Assembly: GCA_023101885.1 (NCBI GenBank)
Contig: JALPQD010000414.1
Span: forward strand, 1,740,776 to 1,804,775
Source of the DNA: Typhlomys cinereus
Taxonomy: Eukaryota; Chordata; Mammalia; Rodentia; Platacanthomyidae
Reading direction: 5' to 3'
Length of the DNA: 64,000 bases
The notes beneath the pieces were generated by a model. The model made no database searches. It was not told where the DNA came from and was given only the letters and a program-made list of their open reading frames with translations. Positions 48,886 through 60,206 of the stretch are shown one piece after another (positions within the stretch are counted from its first letter, which is position 1; the number at the start of each line of letters is the position of its first letter). The position numbers and the translations under genes were made by a program.

Positions 48886-51490
48886 GTTACTCAGGATTCT
48901 TTTGCTATCTTGGGTCTTTTGTGCCTCCTTATGAATTTTGAGATTGTTTGGTCAACTTCTTTAAAGAATTGTTTGAGGATTTCGATTGGTACAGCATTGT
49001 ATCTGTATATGGCTTTTGGTAGGATGGTCACTTTTATGGTAATGATTCAACCAATCCAAGAACATGGCAGGTCTTTCCACCTTCTAGTGTCTTCTGTAAT
49101 TTCTTTCTGTAGGGTTTTAAAGTTTTCATTGTAAAGGTCTTTTACCTCCTTGCTTAGGTTTATATCAAGGTATTTCATTTTTTTAGGAGTTATAGTAAAT
49201 GGGATTGTTTCTCTCAGAGCTTTTTTACTTCTTTCATTCTGGGCATATAGGAAGGCCACTGATTTTTTGTACATTTATTTTGTATCCTGCCACCCTGCTG
49301 AACTTCTATATTAGTTCAAGCAGCTTTCTGGTGGAGTTTTTGGGATCACTGAGGTATAAGACCATGTCATCTGCAAATAGAGATAACTTGATTTCTTCCT
49401 AGCCAATTTGAATCCCTTTTATGTCCCTTTCTTGTCTTGTGGCTTCAGCTAAGACTTCAAGTACAACATTGAATAGAAGTGTTCAGAGTGGACAGCCTTG
49501 TCTAGTTCCTGATTGAAGCAGGAATGCTTCAAGTTTTTCCCCATTGAGTATAAACCTTGCTGTGGGATTGTTGTATACAGCTTTTATTATATTGACAAAG
49601 GTTCCTTCCATTCCAACTGTCTCTAGAGTTTTAATCATAAAAGGCTGTTGGATCTTGTCAAAAGCTTTTTCTGCATCTATTGAGAGTATCATGTGGTCTT
49701 GGATTTTGGACTGGTTTATATGGTGGATTACGTTTATTGATTTGCATATGTTGAATCAACCTTGTATGCCTGGGATAAAGCCTACTTGATCCCCATGAAT
49801 GATCTTTTTGATATGTTTTTGAGTCCGATTTGCTAAGACTTTATTGAGAATCTTCGCTTCTGTTTTCATCAGAGAGATTGGCCTATAGTTTTCTTTTTTA
49901 ACTGTATCTTTATTAGGTTTTGGGATTAAGACGATATTAGCTTCATAGAAGGAATTTGGTAGTGTTCCTTCCTTTGCTATTTGATGGAACAGTTTAAGGA
50001 GTATTGGTGTTATTAGCTCCTTAAAAGTCTGATAGAGCTCTTTGTTGAATCCATCTGGTCCAGGACATTTCTTGGTGGGAAGATTTGAGATTACTTCATC
50101 AATTTCCTCATATGTTATGGGACTTTTCAATAATTGACCACTTCCTGATTAAATTTTGGTAAGTTGTGTTTACTTAGAAATTCATCCACCTCTTTTGTGT
50201 TGTCAAATTTCACAGAGCATAAGTTTTTGAAATATGATGTTATAATACTCTGAATTTCTTGGATATCTGTAGTGATAACTCCATTTTCATTTCTAATTTT
50301 GTTAATTTGTGTTTTCTCTCTCTTGCTTTTGGTTAATTTAGCTAGGGGTATATCAATCTTATTGATTTTTTCAATGTACCAGCTTTTTGATTGATTGATT
50401 CTCTGTATCATTTTCCTAATGTCAATTTCGCATATTTCTCCCCTTATTTTGCTAATCTTCTCTCTTCTACTGCTTTTGGGATCAGATTGCTCTAGTGTCT
50501 CTAAAGCTTTAAGCTCCATCGTTAAGTTATTTATTTCTGATGTTTCCATTTTCTTGATGTAGTCATTAAGAGCTATGAACTTACCTCTTAGGACAGCTTT
50601 CATTGTGTCCCAAAGATTTTGATAAGTTGTATTTTGATTATTGCTCACTTTCAGGAAATCTTGAATTTCCTTTTTAATTTCTTTCTGAATCCAATTCTCA
50701 TTCAGCATCATAGTGTTAAGTTTCCAGGAGTTAGTGTATTTTATGATGTTTATTTTGTGCTGGATGTCAAGCCTTAGATCATGGTGGTTTGATAGGGTAC
50801 AGGCTAGAATTTCAACTTTCCTGTATATGTGGAGATTCATTTTGTGGCCCAATATGTGATCTATTTTGGAGAAAGTTCTGTGTGCTGCTGAGAAAAATAT
50901 GTATTCTTTGGTGCATGGATGAAAAGTTCGACAGAGATTTGTAAGGTCCATTTCTTTAAGAGTTTGATTAAGTTCCAAAGTGTCTCTGTTAAGCTTTTGG
51001 CCTGTTGATCTGTCCCATGTTGTGAGAGCAGTGTTGAAATCCCCAGGAATTTTCATTTGGGAGTTGATTTCTTGCTTTAGATGCTGTGGGGTTTGCTTAA
51101 TGAATGTGGAGGGGCCCGTATTAGGTGCATATATGTTCAGTATTGTGAAGTCTTCCTGGTGAATTGTACCTGTGACTAAAATGTAGTATCCATCTGTATC
51201 TCTTATGATTTTTTTTTGGTTTGAAATCCACTTTGTCTGATAGCATAATTGCTACCCCTGCTTGTTTCCTGGTTCATTAGCTTGCAGAATTTTTGATCAG
51301 CCTTTTATTTTTAGGATGTGCCTATCTTTTTTGGTGAGATGAGTTTCCTGAAGGCAGCAGATTGATGGGTTGTGGTTTTGAATCCAAGTTTGCAATCTGT
51401 GTCTCTTGATCAGTGAGTTAATACCATTGACATTTAATGTTATAATGAAGAAATTATTTTTAATTCCAGACATTTATTATGTTTAGTGGC
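48886..51490 (-). pseudogene. L1 J ORF2 remnant (main part)
   Basis: Broken frames on minus at 51056-50127, 50130-49756, 49692-49483 and 49274-49047. They carry endonuclease (SNHHDLRL instead of SDHHGL), [13 protein letters not shown], and SGTRQGCPL of reverse transcriptase. The remaining C-terminal part of the same ORF2 lies in the earlier J pieces (41050-41254, 36636-37319, 28360-29745). Confidence 0.85.
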
Positions 51491-51530
51491 TTTTGTAAGT
51501 GTATTGTTTTGCTTTTAGGTTTTGGTGGTA

Positions 51531-52590
51531 TTATACTTCCCTTCTGTTCTCCTGGATATGCTTGTTTTTTTCTTCAAGCTTGAGTATCATTTCTAGCATT
51601 TTTTGAAGGCCTGGTTTGGTGGACATGTATCGCTTCAAATTGTCTTTGTGCTGGAAAACTTTTCTTTCTCCCTCAATCATGACGGATAGTTTTGCCGGGT
51701 ATATCCATCTGGGTTGACATTTTTGCTCATTTAATACTTGAAGTACATTTCTCCAAGCTCTTCTTGCTTTTACTGTTTCCATTGAGAAGTCATTTGTTAT
51801 TTTATTAGGTTTACCTTTAAAAAGTGACTTGTTTTTTTTCTCTTGAGGCTCTCAGCACTTTTTCTTTGTCTTGAATGTGGAGTGTTTTGACTGTTATTTG
51901 CCATGACGAGTTTCTATTTTGGTCATATCTGTTTAGGGTGCGGAATGCCTCTTGTATATGGATGGGCCTCTCATTCGTTAGATGAGGGAAGCTTTCATTT
52001 ATGATAATTTGAAAAATTTCCTCAGGTGTGTTATTTTGGGATTCTTGCTCTGGTATTCCATGAATGTGCATGTTAGGCTTCTTCAGGGTGTCCCATATCT
52101 CTTGACTATTCCTCTCAAGTATCTTTTTGGCTTTAACAATCTCTTCCATTGAGTTGGTTAATTCTCCCACTTTTTCTTCAAGATCTGAGATTCTATTTTC
52201 TGCTTTGTTAGTTCTGCTGATAAGACTCTCTGTTGAGTTTTGGGTTGAAGATAACTTGTCTTTTAGTTTGATTTTAAACTCTGCCTGAGACTGTTTTAAC
52301 TGCTCTATGTCTATTTTTGTTTCTTGAACTGTTTTTCTCAACTCCTCCAAGTGTCTGTTGTGCTCCTATTCAAAGTGGTTGATACGGTTGTTTAACTCCT
52401 CCCAGATTTCCTCTTTGATAGTATTGATCATGGTAATGATCATACTTTGAAAGTCGTTATCTTGGGTCTGGCTTTCTTGGCTATTGTCTATGAATTTGTT
52501 CTGGAATCCATCATTATGGGGTTAATTCTTTCTGTGGGAGTTTTATCTTCTTCGGTTTTGTTTCTCAAGGATCTGCACTTTGACTTGAGC
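51531..52590 (-). pseudogene. L1 J ORF1 remnant
   Basis: Two frames, 52350-51817 and 51782-51531, cover coiled coil, RRM-like and C-terminal domains. One extra A in a run near 51820-51826 breaks the frame right after KKQVTF. A stop replaces a Gln just before 52350 relative to K. The N-terminal part continues to about 52590. Confidence 0.85.
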
Positions 52591-52599
52591 ATTGTTGTT

Positions 52600-53423
52600 T
52601 TGTCTCTTAAGACCTTTCAGTGTCTGTGTGTTTTTTACTGAACTGACTTAGTTGGTATTACTACTCTCAGGCAGTTATTACTAGTGCTTGCCTTGGAGTT
52701 GGGTATGTTTGTCTGTTGTTAGTATTATTTCCTAGATGAGGCTATTAGGCTGTTAGTACATCAGTTAAGTCAGGTTAAGTAGACAGGGGGTGAATATTAG
52801 TATGATATTGCACTTTTACGATTTAGTAACTTGGTGATATGTGAGGGTGAGTGGTATAATCCCTGGAGTTGTATATGTTTTTAGGGTGGCTGTATGGAAA
52901 AGTTAATCTACAGTGATTAATACTAGAAAGGAGCAGTATGGTAAAAAAAAAATTGGTTTACTTCTCTTTGGGCTGGATGTGAAGAATCTCTCCCATGTGA
53001 TAGGATGATTTTAGAGGACTTCAGATGTATGGCCTTTGTTTAGAGCTTTGCTTAAGTTTCCTTTGGACTCTGTTGAATTCTGAGTAGCAGTGTGTCCTCC
53101 ATGGTCCAAGAGCAGAGTCCCCGGTGGGCCAAAGGGGCAGAGGGGCCGATGGTGATGGCAGAACTCTTCACCTGGGACCTGGGACTTGGCTTAGTGGCCC
53201 ACCCAAGCTCCAGGGATGGAGGACCATGAGCAAGCAAGTCTTGTCCTGGTCAGGCAGGCAGGCGGGCAGGAGGAACAAAGGGGCTGGGGCAAACTGGAGG
53301 CAGCCTGGGTGTTGCCTGAGCTGGCTGGTGGGAGGAGCTGGGTCAAGGGGCCACCTGGGGGCTGGGGGAACTCACCTGGGATGGAGGACCGTGAGCGAGT
53401 CAGGCCAGCAGACGGGCGGTAGG
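52600..53423 (-). promoter_or_regulatory. L1 J 5'UTR
   Basis: Non-coding leader of J, GC-rich from about 53105. cacctggga recurs near 53169 and 53379, suggesting about one and a half monomers of roughly 210 bp, nearer in period to E than to K. Confidence 0.65.
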
Positions 53424-53454
53424 TGGTTTGCAAATTTTAAATAATTTTAAATAA

Positions 53455-53632
53455 TTTTATTTGAAAGAAATAAGGGGGGGCAAAGAGGCCATGGTGCACA
53501 GGTGGAGGTCAGAGATCAACTTTAGAAATCATTCTCTCCTTCCACCATGTAGGTCCTGGGAATTGAACTTGGATCATCAGTCTTGGCAGCAAGTACCTTA
53601 ATCTGCTGAGCCATCATGACAGCTCTGCAGTT
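53455..53632 (-). mobile_element. B3/B2-type SINE
   Basis: ggtggaggtcagagatcaac ... tctccttccaccatgtagg ... ggaattgaacttggatc ... ctgctgagccatcatgaca on +, the reverse of a B2/B3 element. Confidence 0.85.
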
Positions 53633-53954
53633 TTAATATTTTAATTAGAAACCTAAGATCACTTACATTTAAGGTCACTATTCTAAGATATGTACTAATT
53701 TCTCCCATCTTCATCTTTATGGTTTGTGGATTTGCTTAGGTAAAAATGTTTTTTTTTCTTTCTGACTTTCCATGTATTATTCTATTCTTATGGTGACATT
53801 TTCTTTCTCAATCTCTAATTGTCTTCCATGTGCAGTATTTTTTTAAATATCTTTTCAATGATGACTTAATGCTCATGAACTGCTTTACTTCACACATCAT
53901 GAAAGGTCTATTTCAACTCTGATTTTATATTATTTTTATTTTTAATATATTTCT

Positions 53955-54527
53955 TTAATTTGTGTGTGTGGTTGTGTGTGTGTGTGTTTGTGTGAGAAGG
54001 CAATGTTTGTGCCTGTGGAAGCCCAAGGGAGACTTGTGGAATCACCCTGGATTGTGCTATTTCCTCTATTTTGCTCTGGGGTTTCCCAGATTCCACCTGC
54101 CAGGGCCAGAAGTGCCTCCTCCAATTCCTTCGGTGTTTTTTTTTAAATTAATTAATTAATTAATTTCCACTCATACAGCAAGTACCGGTCCCCTCCCTGA
54201 ACCCCTAATTCCCTCCCCCTTTTCCCCTTCCTTTTTCCCCCTCGCTCCCTATTTCCCAGTGCCTCCACATCCCTGGAGCATCCTTTAATGTGCATGTCAA
54301 ACTTTCCTCTGGGCTCTCCTCTCTGATGAGGTGTAAGGACTCAGTGGCATTTCCTGGAACTTTTTCTTGTGTTCCCCATAAGTATAGGAACACTGTTGTG
54401 GCTGTTAATCCCTAGCTTCTAAGGATCCTAATGCCTATAGTCCATGTTACAATGGATCCAGTATCCAAACTCAGGACCCTCTGCTTGCAAAGCAGAGACT
54501 TAATCCCTAAGCTATCTCTCCAGCCTG
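53955..54527 (-). mobile_element. long tRNA-headed SINE split by an L1 tail
   Basis: (TG)n plus body at 53955-54133 and head at about 54451-54527 (ctcaggaccctctgcttgc ... gctatctctccagcc). The gap is an L1 3' end. Same SINE family as 47183-47486. Confidence 0.8.
54134..54450 (-). mobile_element. L1 3' tail (O) inside a SINE
   Basis: T-rich and (TTAA)n A-tail remnant, ttccactcatac, and a C-rich block on +. It ends at the ctagcttctaaggatcc 3'UTR region. No clear target duplication was found, so the borders are approximate. Confidence 0.75.
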
Positions 54528-54895
54528 CAACAGCTTTTCTATTGATGCTTAAACTGTAAGGTGAATCTCTCTTCTACATCAAAGGTTCATAGGATTTGTC
54601 TCTTAATCTGGCCCCCAAATACTTGAATGTGTAGCCATTACTTTTTTCCTTTGTAATGTATGCAAATGTAATAACTATTCAATTGACTGTGTTTTCATTA
54701 TTGTACCTGGAATACACAATTGGAGATACTTTCCATTCACTTATGTATTGAGCTTTATGCTTCTAAGGCATATCTGCTTGCCACATTTTATTTTTTTATG
54801 ATTTTTTCACCTTGCCCATTTTCATCACCGTCATCAATTCTCTTCTTCCATCCATTTTCTGCAGTCCTCTTGGATCTTTTAAAAAAGTGTGCCTT

Positions 54896-55662
54896 AGATA
54901 AAAAGTAACCGTTTTGCAAATGGGTGATTGACCTCTCCCTCACTGTGGTTTCCTACTTTTATTGCATCTACCTTTGAATGTGCTCTTATAACAAGACTCC
55001 AGTTTAACAACTTTTTGTCTCTGGCCAGGGGGTGACATACAATGCCCATCAGGATGGTGTGAAGGACATTGCAGGAGCAGCAAAACTGCAAAAGAAAATC
55101 AACAAACCACAATCCAGAACTTCAGAGACTCTATATCGACCACCTAGAACTAGGCCAGCCTAATTTCTCCTCATCCTGAAGCTCAGGGAAATTTGCGGAA
55201 GAGGGGCGGTAAGATTGTAAGAGCACAAGGATGGGAGGAATAATGATTTGCAAGATACTCCACACAAGTTAGGGCCGAAGCAATCATAATTGGACATTGC
55301 ATGCCCCACGCAATGTCCAACACACTATTGACCCCACAAAGTCTAGCATTTGCTAAAGGCACCAAGATCCTTGGAGGCAAGGGATTGACAGCCACAGTAG
55401 TGTTCCTATGCTTAAGGGGAACACAGGAAAGGGTTCAGGGAAATGCCAGTGGATCCTTGTACATCATCGGAGAGGAGGGCCCAGAGGGGAGTCTGGCATG
55501 CACATTAAAGGATTCTCCGGGGATTGGAGGGAGTGGCACTGGGGCATGGAGAGGGAGGGGTGAGAGGAGGGGGAGCAGAGGGTTCAGGGGAGGAGTAGGG
55601 AGGGAGGGAACCGGTGTACCTACTAAGTTTGTATGACTGGAAATAATAATAAAAAATGTTAA
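54896..55662 (+). mobile_element. 5'-truncated L1 (P), 3'UTR
   Basis: 3'UTR sequence in sense orientation, ending gtttgtatgactgg and an A-rich tail. Target duplication aaaaaagtgtgcctt at 54881-54895 and 55663-55677. Lies about 200 bp upstream of an INTS6-family exon. Confidence 0.9.
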
Positions 55663-55862
55663 AAAAAAGTGTGCCTTGAGATTCTTTGATATTTCAATAT
55701 TATTTGGAATGTCTGAGGAGTTACATGACTGTGCTTTATCACATTCCCTGAGTTTTTAGAAAATTCCATACTGATATCTTAACCTGGAAGCTTGTCATTC
55801 CTTTTAATGTTGCAGTACTTGGGTTCTGTCACAAATGCAATGTGTATATTGATGTCTTCTAG

Positions 55863-58002
55863 AAGAGAATGGCTGAGGAAGAAGAAGAGTTTGTTATAGA
55901 ATCTCAAATGGAGGAGGATCCTGCTGGAGAAGCCATCAGTACTGACACACCAATGCAGAAGTGCTCTATAGATATGATGTCACTCAAACAGGGAGAAGTG
56001 GGAGAATCCAATCTGGAAGCCTCAGCCACTATGAAGGAAGAAGGTAATTAACAAGATAGTGTCTTATTTGCAAGTGGAAAGGAGCACATGTGCAGTGTGC
56101 CAATGATGGTGCTGGCCCCAGGAAGAGCTATAGGTTTAAAGCAGATGCTTGCAGGGGGCACAGGATCCACTCTAACCAAGACCAGGTGTGCTTTCTTCAC
56201 AGCTTGTGCTCACTGCTGCTCACCCACCACTTTTCCTGGTCTCACCTCCCCTTCATATTGTAATGCCACATGGTCTGTGCTTCCTGCATTCTTCCACAGC
56301 ACTGAAATGCCCATGGACACTCATAGTCTGAGGTGGCACTGCCATTGATGTCTCTGTAGCTCTCCATGCATGTGTTCCTCCCACATTTACATCAAATTTC
56401 TGGCATTTCCCTTCTGCATGATCCACTTCTGATTTCCTTCCATTGGTAAATCTGTGTCACTTTGCCCCTCCATTTCCGTTTCCTCTCCTCTTCAATTGTT
56501 TGACTCTGAGTCTGACCATCTTTATCTTTCATTCTCATTCACTCTGGCCTGATTGATCACCATGGTGAGTGAATCTGTTCTGCTCATTTTTCTTCCAATT
56601 GTTGCCCACTCATTGAGCATCTTGTCTCCCACCAAGCTTCAGCAAAGATGCTGGTGGGTACATGAGGCCAGACCACATGCATGCTGGACACCCAAACTCT
56701 GTTTCTATCTGATACCTGCTTGTGATTCCGAAGACTGCGAGGACTCACCCACTACTCCCTGTTCGCTTGGGCCTCACTGGTCCCCTTCTTATTCTTGCTG
56801 TGTTTGTCCTTTACTCACCAGCACTGCCCCCTCCTCAGACGCTCATCACAGCACCCTTCTGCACCTGCAAGACACCTCTATATTCTTATCAGGCTCTGCT
56901 CAAAGGACCTCTCTTGGAAGGCTCTGCCACCACTAGTGGCCCTGGAGGCTCCCTCTGTTGCTCTCTGTCATGTCCCTGCCCCTGTCTTCCTTGACATGAG
57001 AGCAGCTGTGAGCTTGTGATGGCTGAGTGTGCAGTTCCTCCCTCAGGTCCCCGTGATCCTGTAAGTTCAGTCGTGACAGGGCCAGGTGGCAGCAGGGGCA
57101 GTTGCCGTCCTTCCTGTTCACGAGGGCAGCTCCTGACTGGTGCCACACACAGCAGAATCTAAGTGTCACAGAGGTATGAGAATAAAGGGGAAAGAATTCA
57201 CTGTGACATGGAAAGGGACCAGTGACCAGCATCATTTAGAGATTAGGATCTGGGGTCAGGGTGAAAACGCCTTGTGTCTTGACATGCAACGCTTCCATTT
57301 TTCCCCCACTTTCAGAATATGCCACCAAGGTGACACTAATCCAGGAGTACGGGGGATCAGTGAATGCTTGTTTCTTAACTATTCTGTCCACCTGGGTTTG
57401 TGCTTGCATTTGTGGACCTAGAAGTTGCAACCTGGTTTTCTTCTGCTCTGTTTCTCGGGGTCAGTTTGTCATGGGTGAGATTTCTCTCTGGTACATCCAC
57501 CTCCTCTCAAATAGTTTTACCCTTGTGGAGCAAGTGGATGCCCATGTGGGACGATGGCACTCACTTACCTCACAGCTCAGCTTTACACTTTGTTTCCAGG
57601 GGCTACTGCCAGCCAGGCGGGAGTGACAGAGGGTGGTTCCACTCCACCTAAAGGCTTCCTGTCCAAATGTCTTCCAGCAAAGCCTTTTCCGGTGGCAGGA
57701 GATGCTATTCAGTCCAGTCCACTGGAGTTTGAGTGTGACTACTACAGTGATTTAAGCAAAGTTTGTCTGCTTCCTGAAAGAGGTCATGCCACATTTGGTA
57801 GAATTGTTACCCAAGGCAAGTCCAAAGGTGACAGCAAAGTTGCAGGGATGCATTTCAGTTATGGTGAGCCCAGCGAACCCTCAGTGAACGCGGAGATCAT
57901 TAATGGATCATTAATGCTGGCATAAAACAGCAGATAATGAAAGAAATTCGGAAGTTTGGACGCAGTGAGTATTGAGAGAATGGCAAGTAACAAAGATGTG
58001 CA
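55863..58002 (+). pseudogene. INTS6/SAGE1-family copy 2, upstream exons (frameshifted)
   Basis: Exon 55863-56043 (181 nt; acceptor cttctag, donor gtaatt) encodes KRMAEEEEEFVIESQMEEDP... Exon 57600 to about 57961 (acceptor tttccag) encodes GATASQAG... LEFECDYYSDLSKVCLLPERG..., then IINGSLMLA and a TAA at 57923-57925. A different frame just past this point encodes NAGIKQQIMKEIRKFGR, ending at the donor gtgagt, which is the conserved INTS6-family run into the next exon. The simplest reading is a 4-bp loss in the repeated aatg near 57914. Phases of the two exons fit each other. The end coordinate given includes a little intron. Confidence 0.75.
56044..57599 (+). other. intron of INTS6-family copy 2; nothing else recognised
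   Basis: About 1.56 kb between the donor at 56044 and the acceptor at 57599. Some frames stay open for 60-130 codons but they lack splice or homology support. No mobile element was recognised, which is unusual in this window. Confidence 0.5.
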
Positions 58003-58218
58003 AAAAATCATGTATTTAATTATGAAAATATATTGAATGTACCTTAAGAAAGTAAACTTTTGCCAGATTTGGTATTATTATTTCTTATACTGTAAGACAC
58101 ATCTGATAAAAATGTTGTCATAAACTACACTTTCTTTTCATGTCATTTGGTTGTTTCTGAAAGAATTTGTTATCATTTATTTGTAGGTATCTCTGCTTAA
58201 GTGTTTTAAATAGACACA

Positions 58219-58277
58219 TGACCCAGACATGGTAGATCGTACTTGTAACACAATACTTGGGAGATAGAGGAAAGGAG

Positions 58278-58361
<84 letters not shown>
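58219..58361. repeat. B1 fragment followed by (CT)n(CA)n microsatellite
   Basis: acccagacatggtagatcg ... acttgggagatagagg resembles a B1 start (58219-58275). Then come about 18 CT and about 21 CA dinucleotides (58279-58361), inside an intron of copy 2. Confidence 0.75.
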
Positions 58362-58364
<3 letters not shown>

Positions 58365-58490
58365 GAAACATTATAGGCCATGAAGCAGTTTAACCCATGA
58401 AACAAATTATTGAGATATAGGTACAGCAAGATTGAGTTCCATTTCTTCATTTCTGAGAAATACTGAAAGGTACTTGTATATCATCCCCAG

Positions 58491-59032
58491 AATATGACAA
58501 GATTTTCAAATTGCTTAAAGACGTGCAGGGCCCCCTGGAAGTCAAGATATAGTATGTTGAATTTGCCATCAAGGAAGGAGCAAGGTGGGTGTGGAGAGAA
58601 ACTGCCTCTCTTCTTCATGCTATTGGGCCAGTGCGTGAACAAGGGGTTGGGTGAGGGGGGAAGAGCAGCACCGGCCCTGGGTTTCTCTGTCCCTGGCTGT
58701 CACTCACAGTTAAGGTTGCAGCCACTGATGTGTGCATTGGTGTCTTGTCCTCTCAGCTGAGCACAGAATCTCAGGGAGCACACTGTGTATTTGCTAGAGC
58801 ATCTGGTACCTGTCTGTGGATGCTCTCGCTACTTCCATAGACACTGAGAACCCCTCACTCTGGATCCCACAGTGCTCCTCACACCTCAGGTTCTTTGAGC
58901 ATCTTTTGGTTCCTGACATGCCCTCTTATTTTCAGATTCAAAAAATGTCACTTAATTCAACGCCTTGAGAAGATACAGGAAGAATTGTCTAACAGCTTCC
59001 TCAACAAAGATGATCTAGCCACAGATAAGTAA
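58491..59032 (+). pseudogene. INTS6/SAGE1-family copy 2, last two coding exons (with stop)
   Basis: Exon 58491-58584 is 94 nt, exactly the length of its counterpart at 7890-7983, with the same split codons and a gtgggt donor. It reads K-YDKIFKLLKDVQGPLEVKI, then TAG (58550-58552), then YVEFAIKEGAR. The last exon 58936-59032 (acceptor ttttcag) reads FKKCHLIQRLEKIQEELSNSF... to TAA at 59030-59032, with a tail unlike copy 1. The 351-bp intron matches the 371-bp one in copy 1 in place. The stop and the upstream frameshift argue against a full-length family product. Confidence 0.8.
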
Positions 59033-59193
59033 CCCTGTTACTGCAGCTTTAGCAATCATAAAGAAGCAAGAAATAGTTTACTGTTCTCCAGAATGCAGCA
59101 GCATTGTGCTAAAGCCCCTGAGCAAATGTTAATTAAGAAAATTACCTGTAGAATGTAGGAAGAAATATTCCGAAAAATAAATTTCTTAATAAA
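59033..59193 (+). other. 3'UTR of copy 2 with poly(A) signals
   Basis: AATAAA at 59176-59181 and 59188-59193, about 150 nt past the TAA. A real gene end, or its remnant. Confidence 0.5.
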
Positions 59194-59685
59194 TGGACAT
59201 TTATTTGCCTTGTACATGTTGCTTGAAAGCATAACTCACTTTTGTTTTTTCTCATCGGGTAGATACTCTTACAGCCATGGTTTGTGGAGTAGGTCAACAA
59301 TGGCATTGCTGGAATTTTTCATTATCTTCTTCCCCAACCATTCCTCATTCCCTTTTTCCAGAGTTAGTCTTGCTTACAGGTCACAGTGCTTGGCTTAGTC
59401 GCTAGTTTCCAACCCTCTTTGCTGCACAATCTGGGCCATCACATGAATTGTGTGACTTGGATTGCTGTAATTTTCCATTCTTGCAAAGCTAGAAGCACTG
59501 TGAAGTGCCCTACACATGCCACCCATGAATCTCTTTAGCTTCCTTTGAGTAGCATCCAGTTTCATTAAAGAGACAGTTTTCTACTCCAGAGTTCACAGTA
59601 ACCCCTTTTTGCCTGTGATTGATACGGATAGATCATGTAAGTGTTCATACGAAATTTTCAATTTCCATCTCATTAACATGTTATC
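59194..59685. other. no gene recognised
   Basis: Ordinary intergenic sequence of mixed composition. No repeat family that I recognise. Confidence 0.4.
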
Positions 59686-59689
59686 TTGA

Positions 59690-59825
59690 GACAAGTTTTC
59701 AATATGTAGCCTAGGCTGGTCTTGAAATGTTTATGTTGTTCAGACTGGCCTCAAATTGATGAGTGCCCTACCTCAGTCTTCCACATGCTGGGATTTCAGC
59801 TCTGCACCATCACACATGACACCAC
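59690..59825 (-). mobile_element. B1 SINE
   Basis: cttgagacaagttttcaat ... tagcctaggctggtcttg ... cctcagtcttccacatgctggg ... gctctgcacc on +, reverse of B1. Confidence 0.75.
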
Positions 59826-59908
59826 TGGAGTAATTTTTAATTTCCCTGATGAAACTGTTTCTTCACTGACATAATGACCTGTAGCTCAGCAAAGCCAAAA
59901 ATTGTTAG

Positions 59909-60172
59909 GGGGCTGAAGAGATGGTTCAGGAGTTAGGCCTCTGCCTTGCAAGCAGAAGGTCGTGAGTTCAGATTCCAGATCCCATGTAAAAATGCCAGGC
60001 AAAAATGGTGGCAGCCCATACTCCTATTTTGGAAGGCAGTCTGGGAACTAGAAAGCAAAGCAAAGAGAAGGTAGCACAATCCAGCGTGGTTCCAGAAGTC
60101 ACTCTTGGGCCTTCATAGGCACACACACATACATACACACACACACACACACACACGTGCAAAAAAAAAGTT
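59909..60172 (+). mobile_element. long tRNA-headed SINE, full length
   Basis: gggggctgaagagatggttca head with gagttcagattcc B-box-like motif. Body with aatgccaggcaaaaatggtgg, gaaggtagcacaatccag and ggttccagaagtcactcttggg; then (CA)n and A-tail. Best-preserved + copy of the family in this window. Confidence 0.85.
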
Positions 60173-60206
60173 GTTGGGACAAATAATAAAATTTCTTGGT
60201 TGATAC

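Larger units (their letters stand above)
28090..53423 (-). mobile_element. full-length L1 (J), expanded to 25 kb by nested insertions
   Basis: Perfect 16-bp target duplication tggtttgcaaatttta at 28074-28089 and 53424-53439. J's own sequence is left in pieces: A-tail 28090-28122, 3'UTR and ORF2 end 28360-29745, ORF2 36636-37319, about 41050-41254, then the rest of ORF2, ORF1 and 5'UTR at 48886-53423. These add up to roughly 6.8 kb, a full-length L1. The pieces are consistently more diverged than K and N. Nested elements are listed separately. Confidence 0.9.

Noticed and set aside
48317..48941. Several overlapping frames of 60-230 codons on both strands through GC-rich DNA
   Set aside because: They are products of TC, GC and G repeats in the L1 N promoter monomers; low complexity, no homology and no proper start.
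56553..57651. Frames of 80-127 codons in the intron of copy 2
   Set aside because: No splice sites, no shared frame with the flanking exons, no recognisable motif.
58491..59032. Copy 2 as a functional INTS6L gene
   Set aside because: In-frame TAG at 58550-58552 and a frameshift upstream; kept as pseudogene unless transcripts show otherwise.
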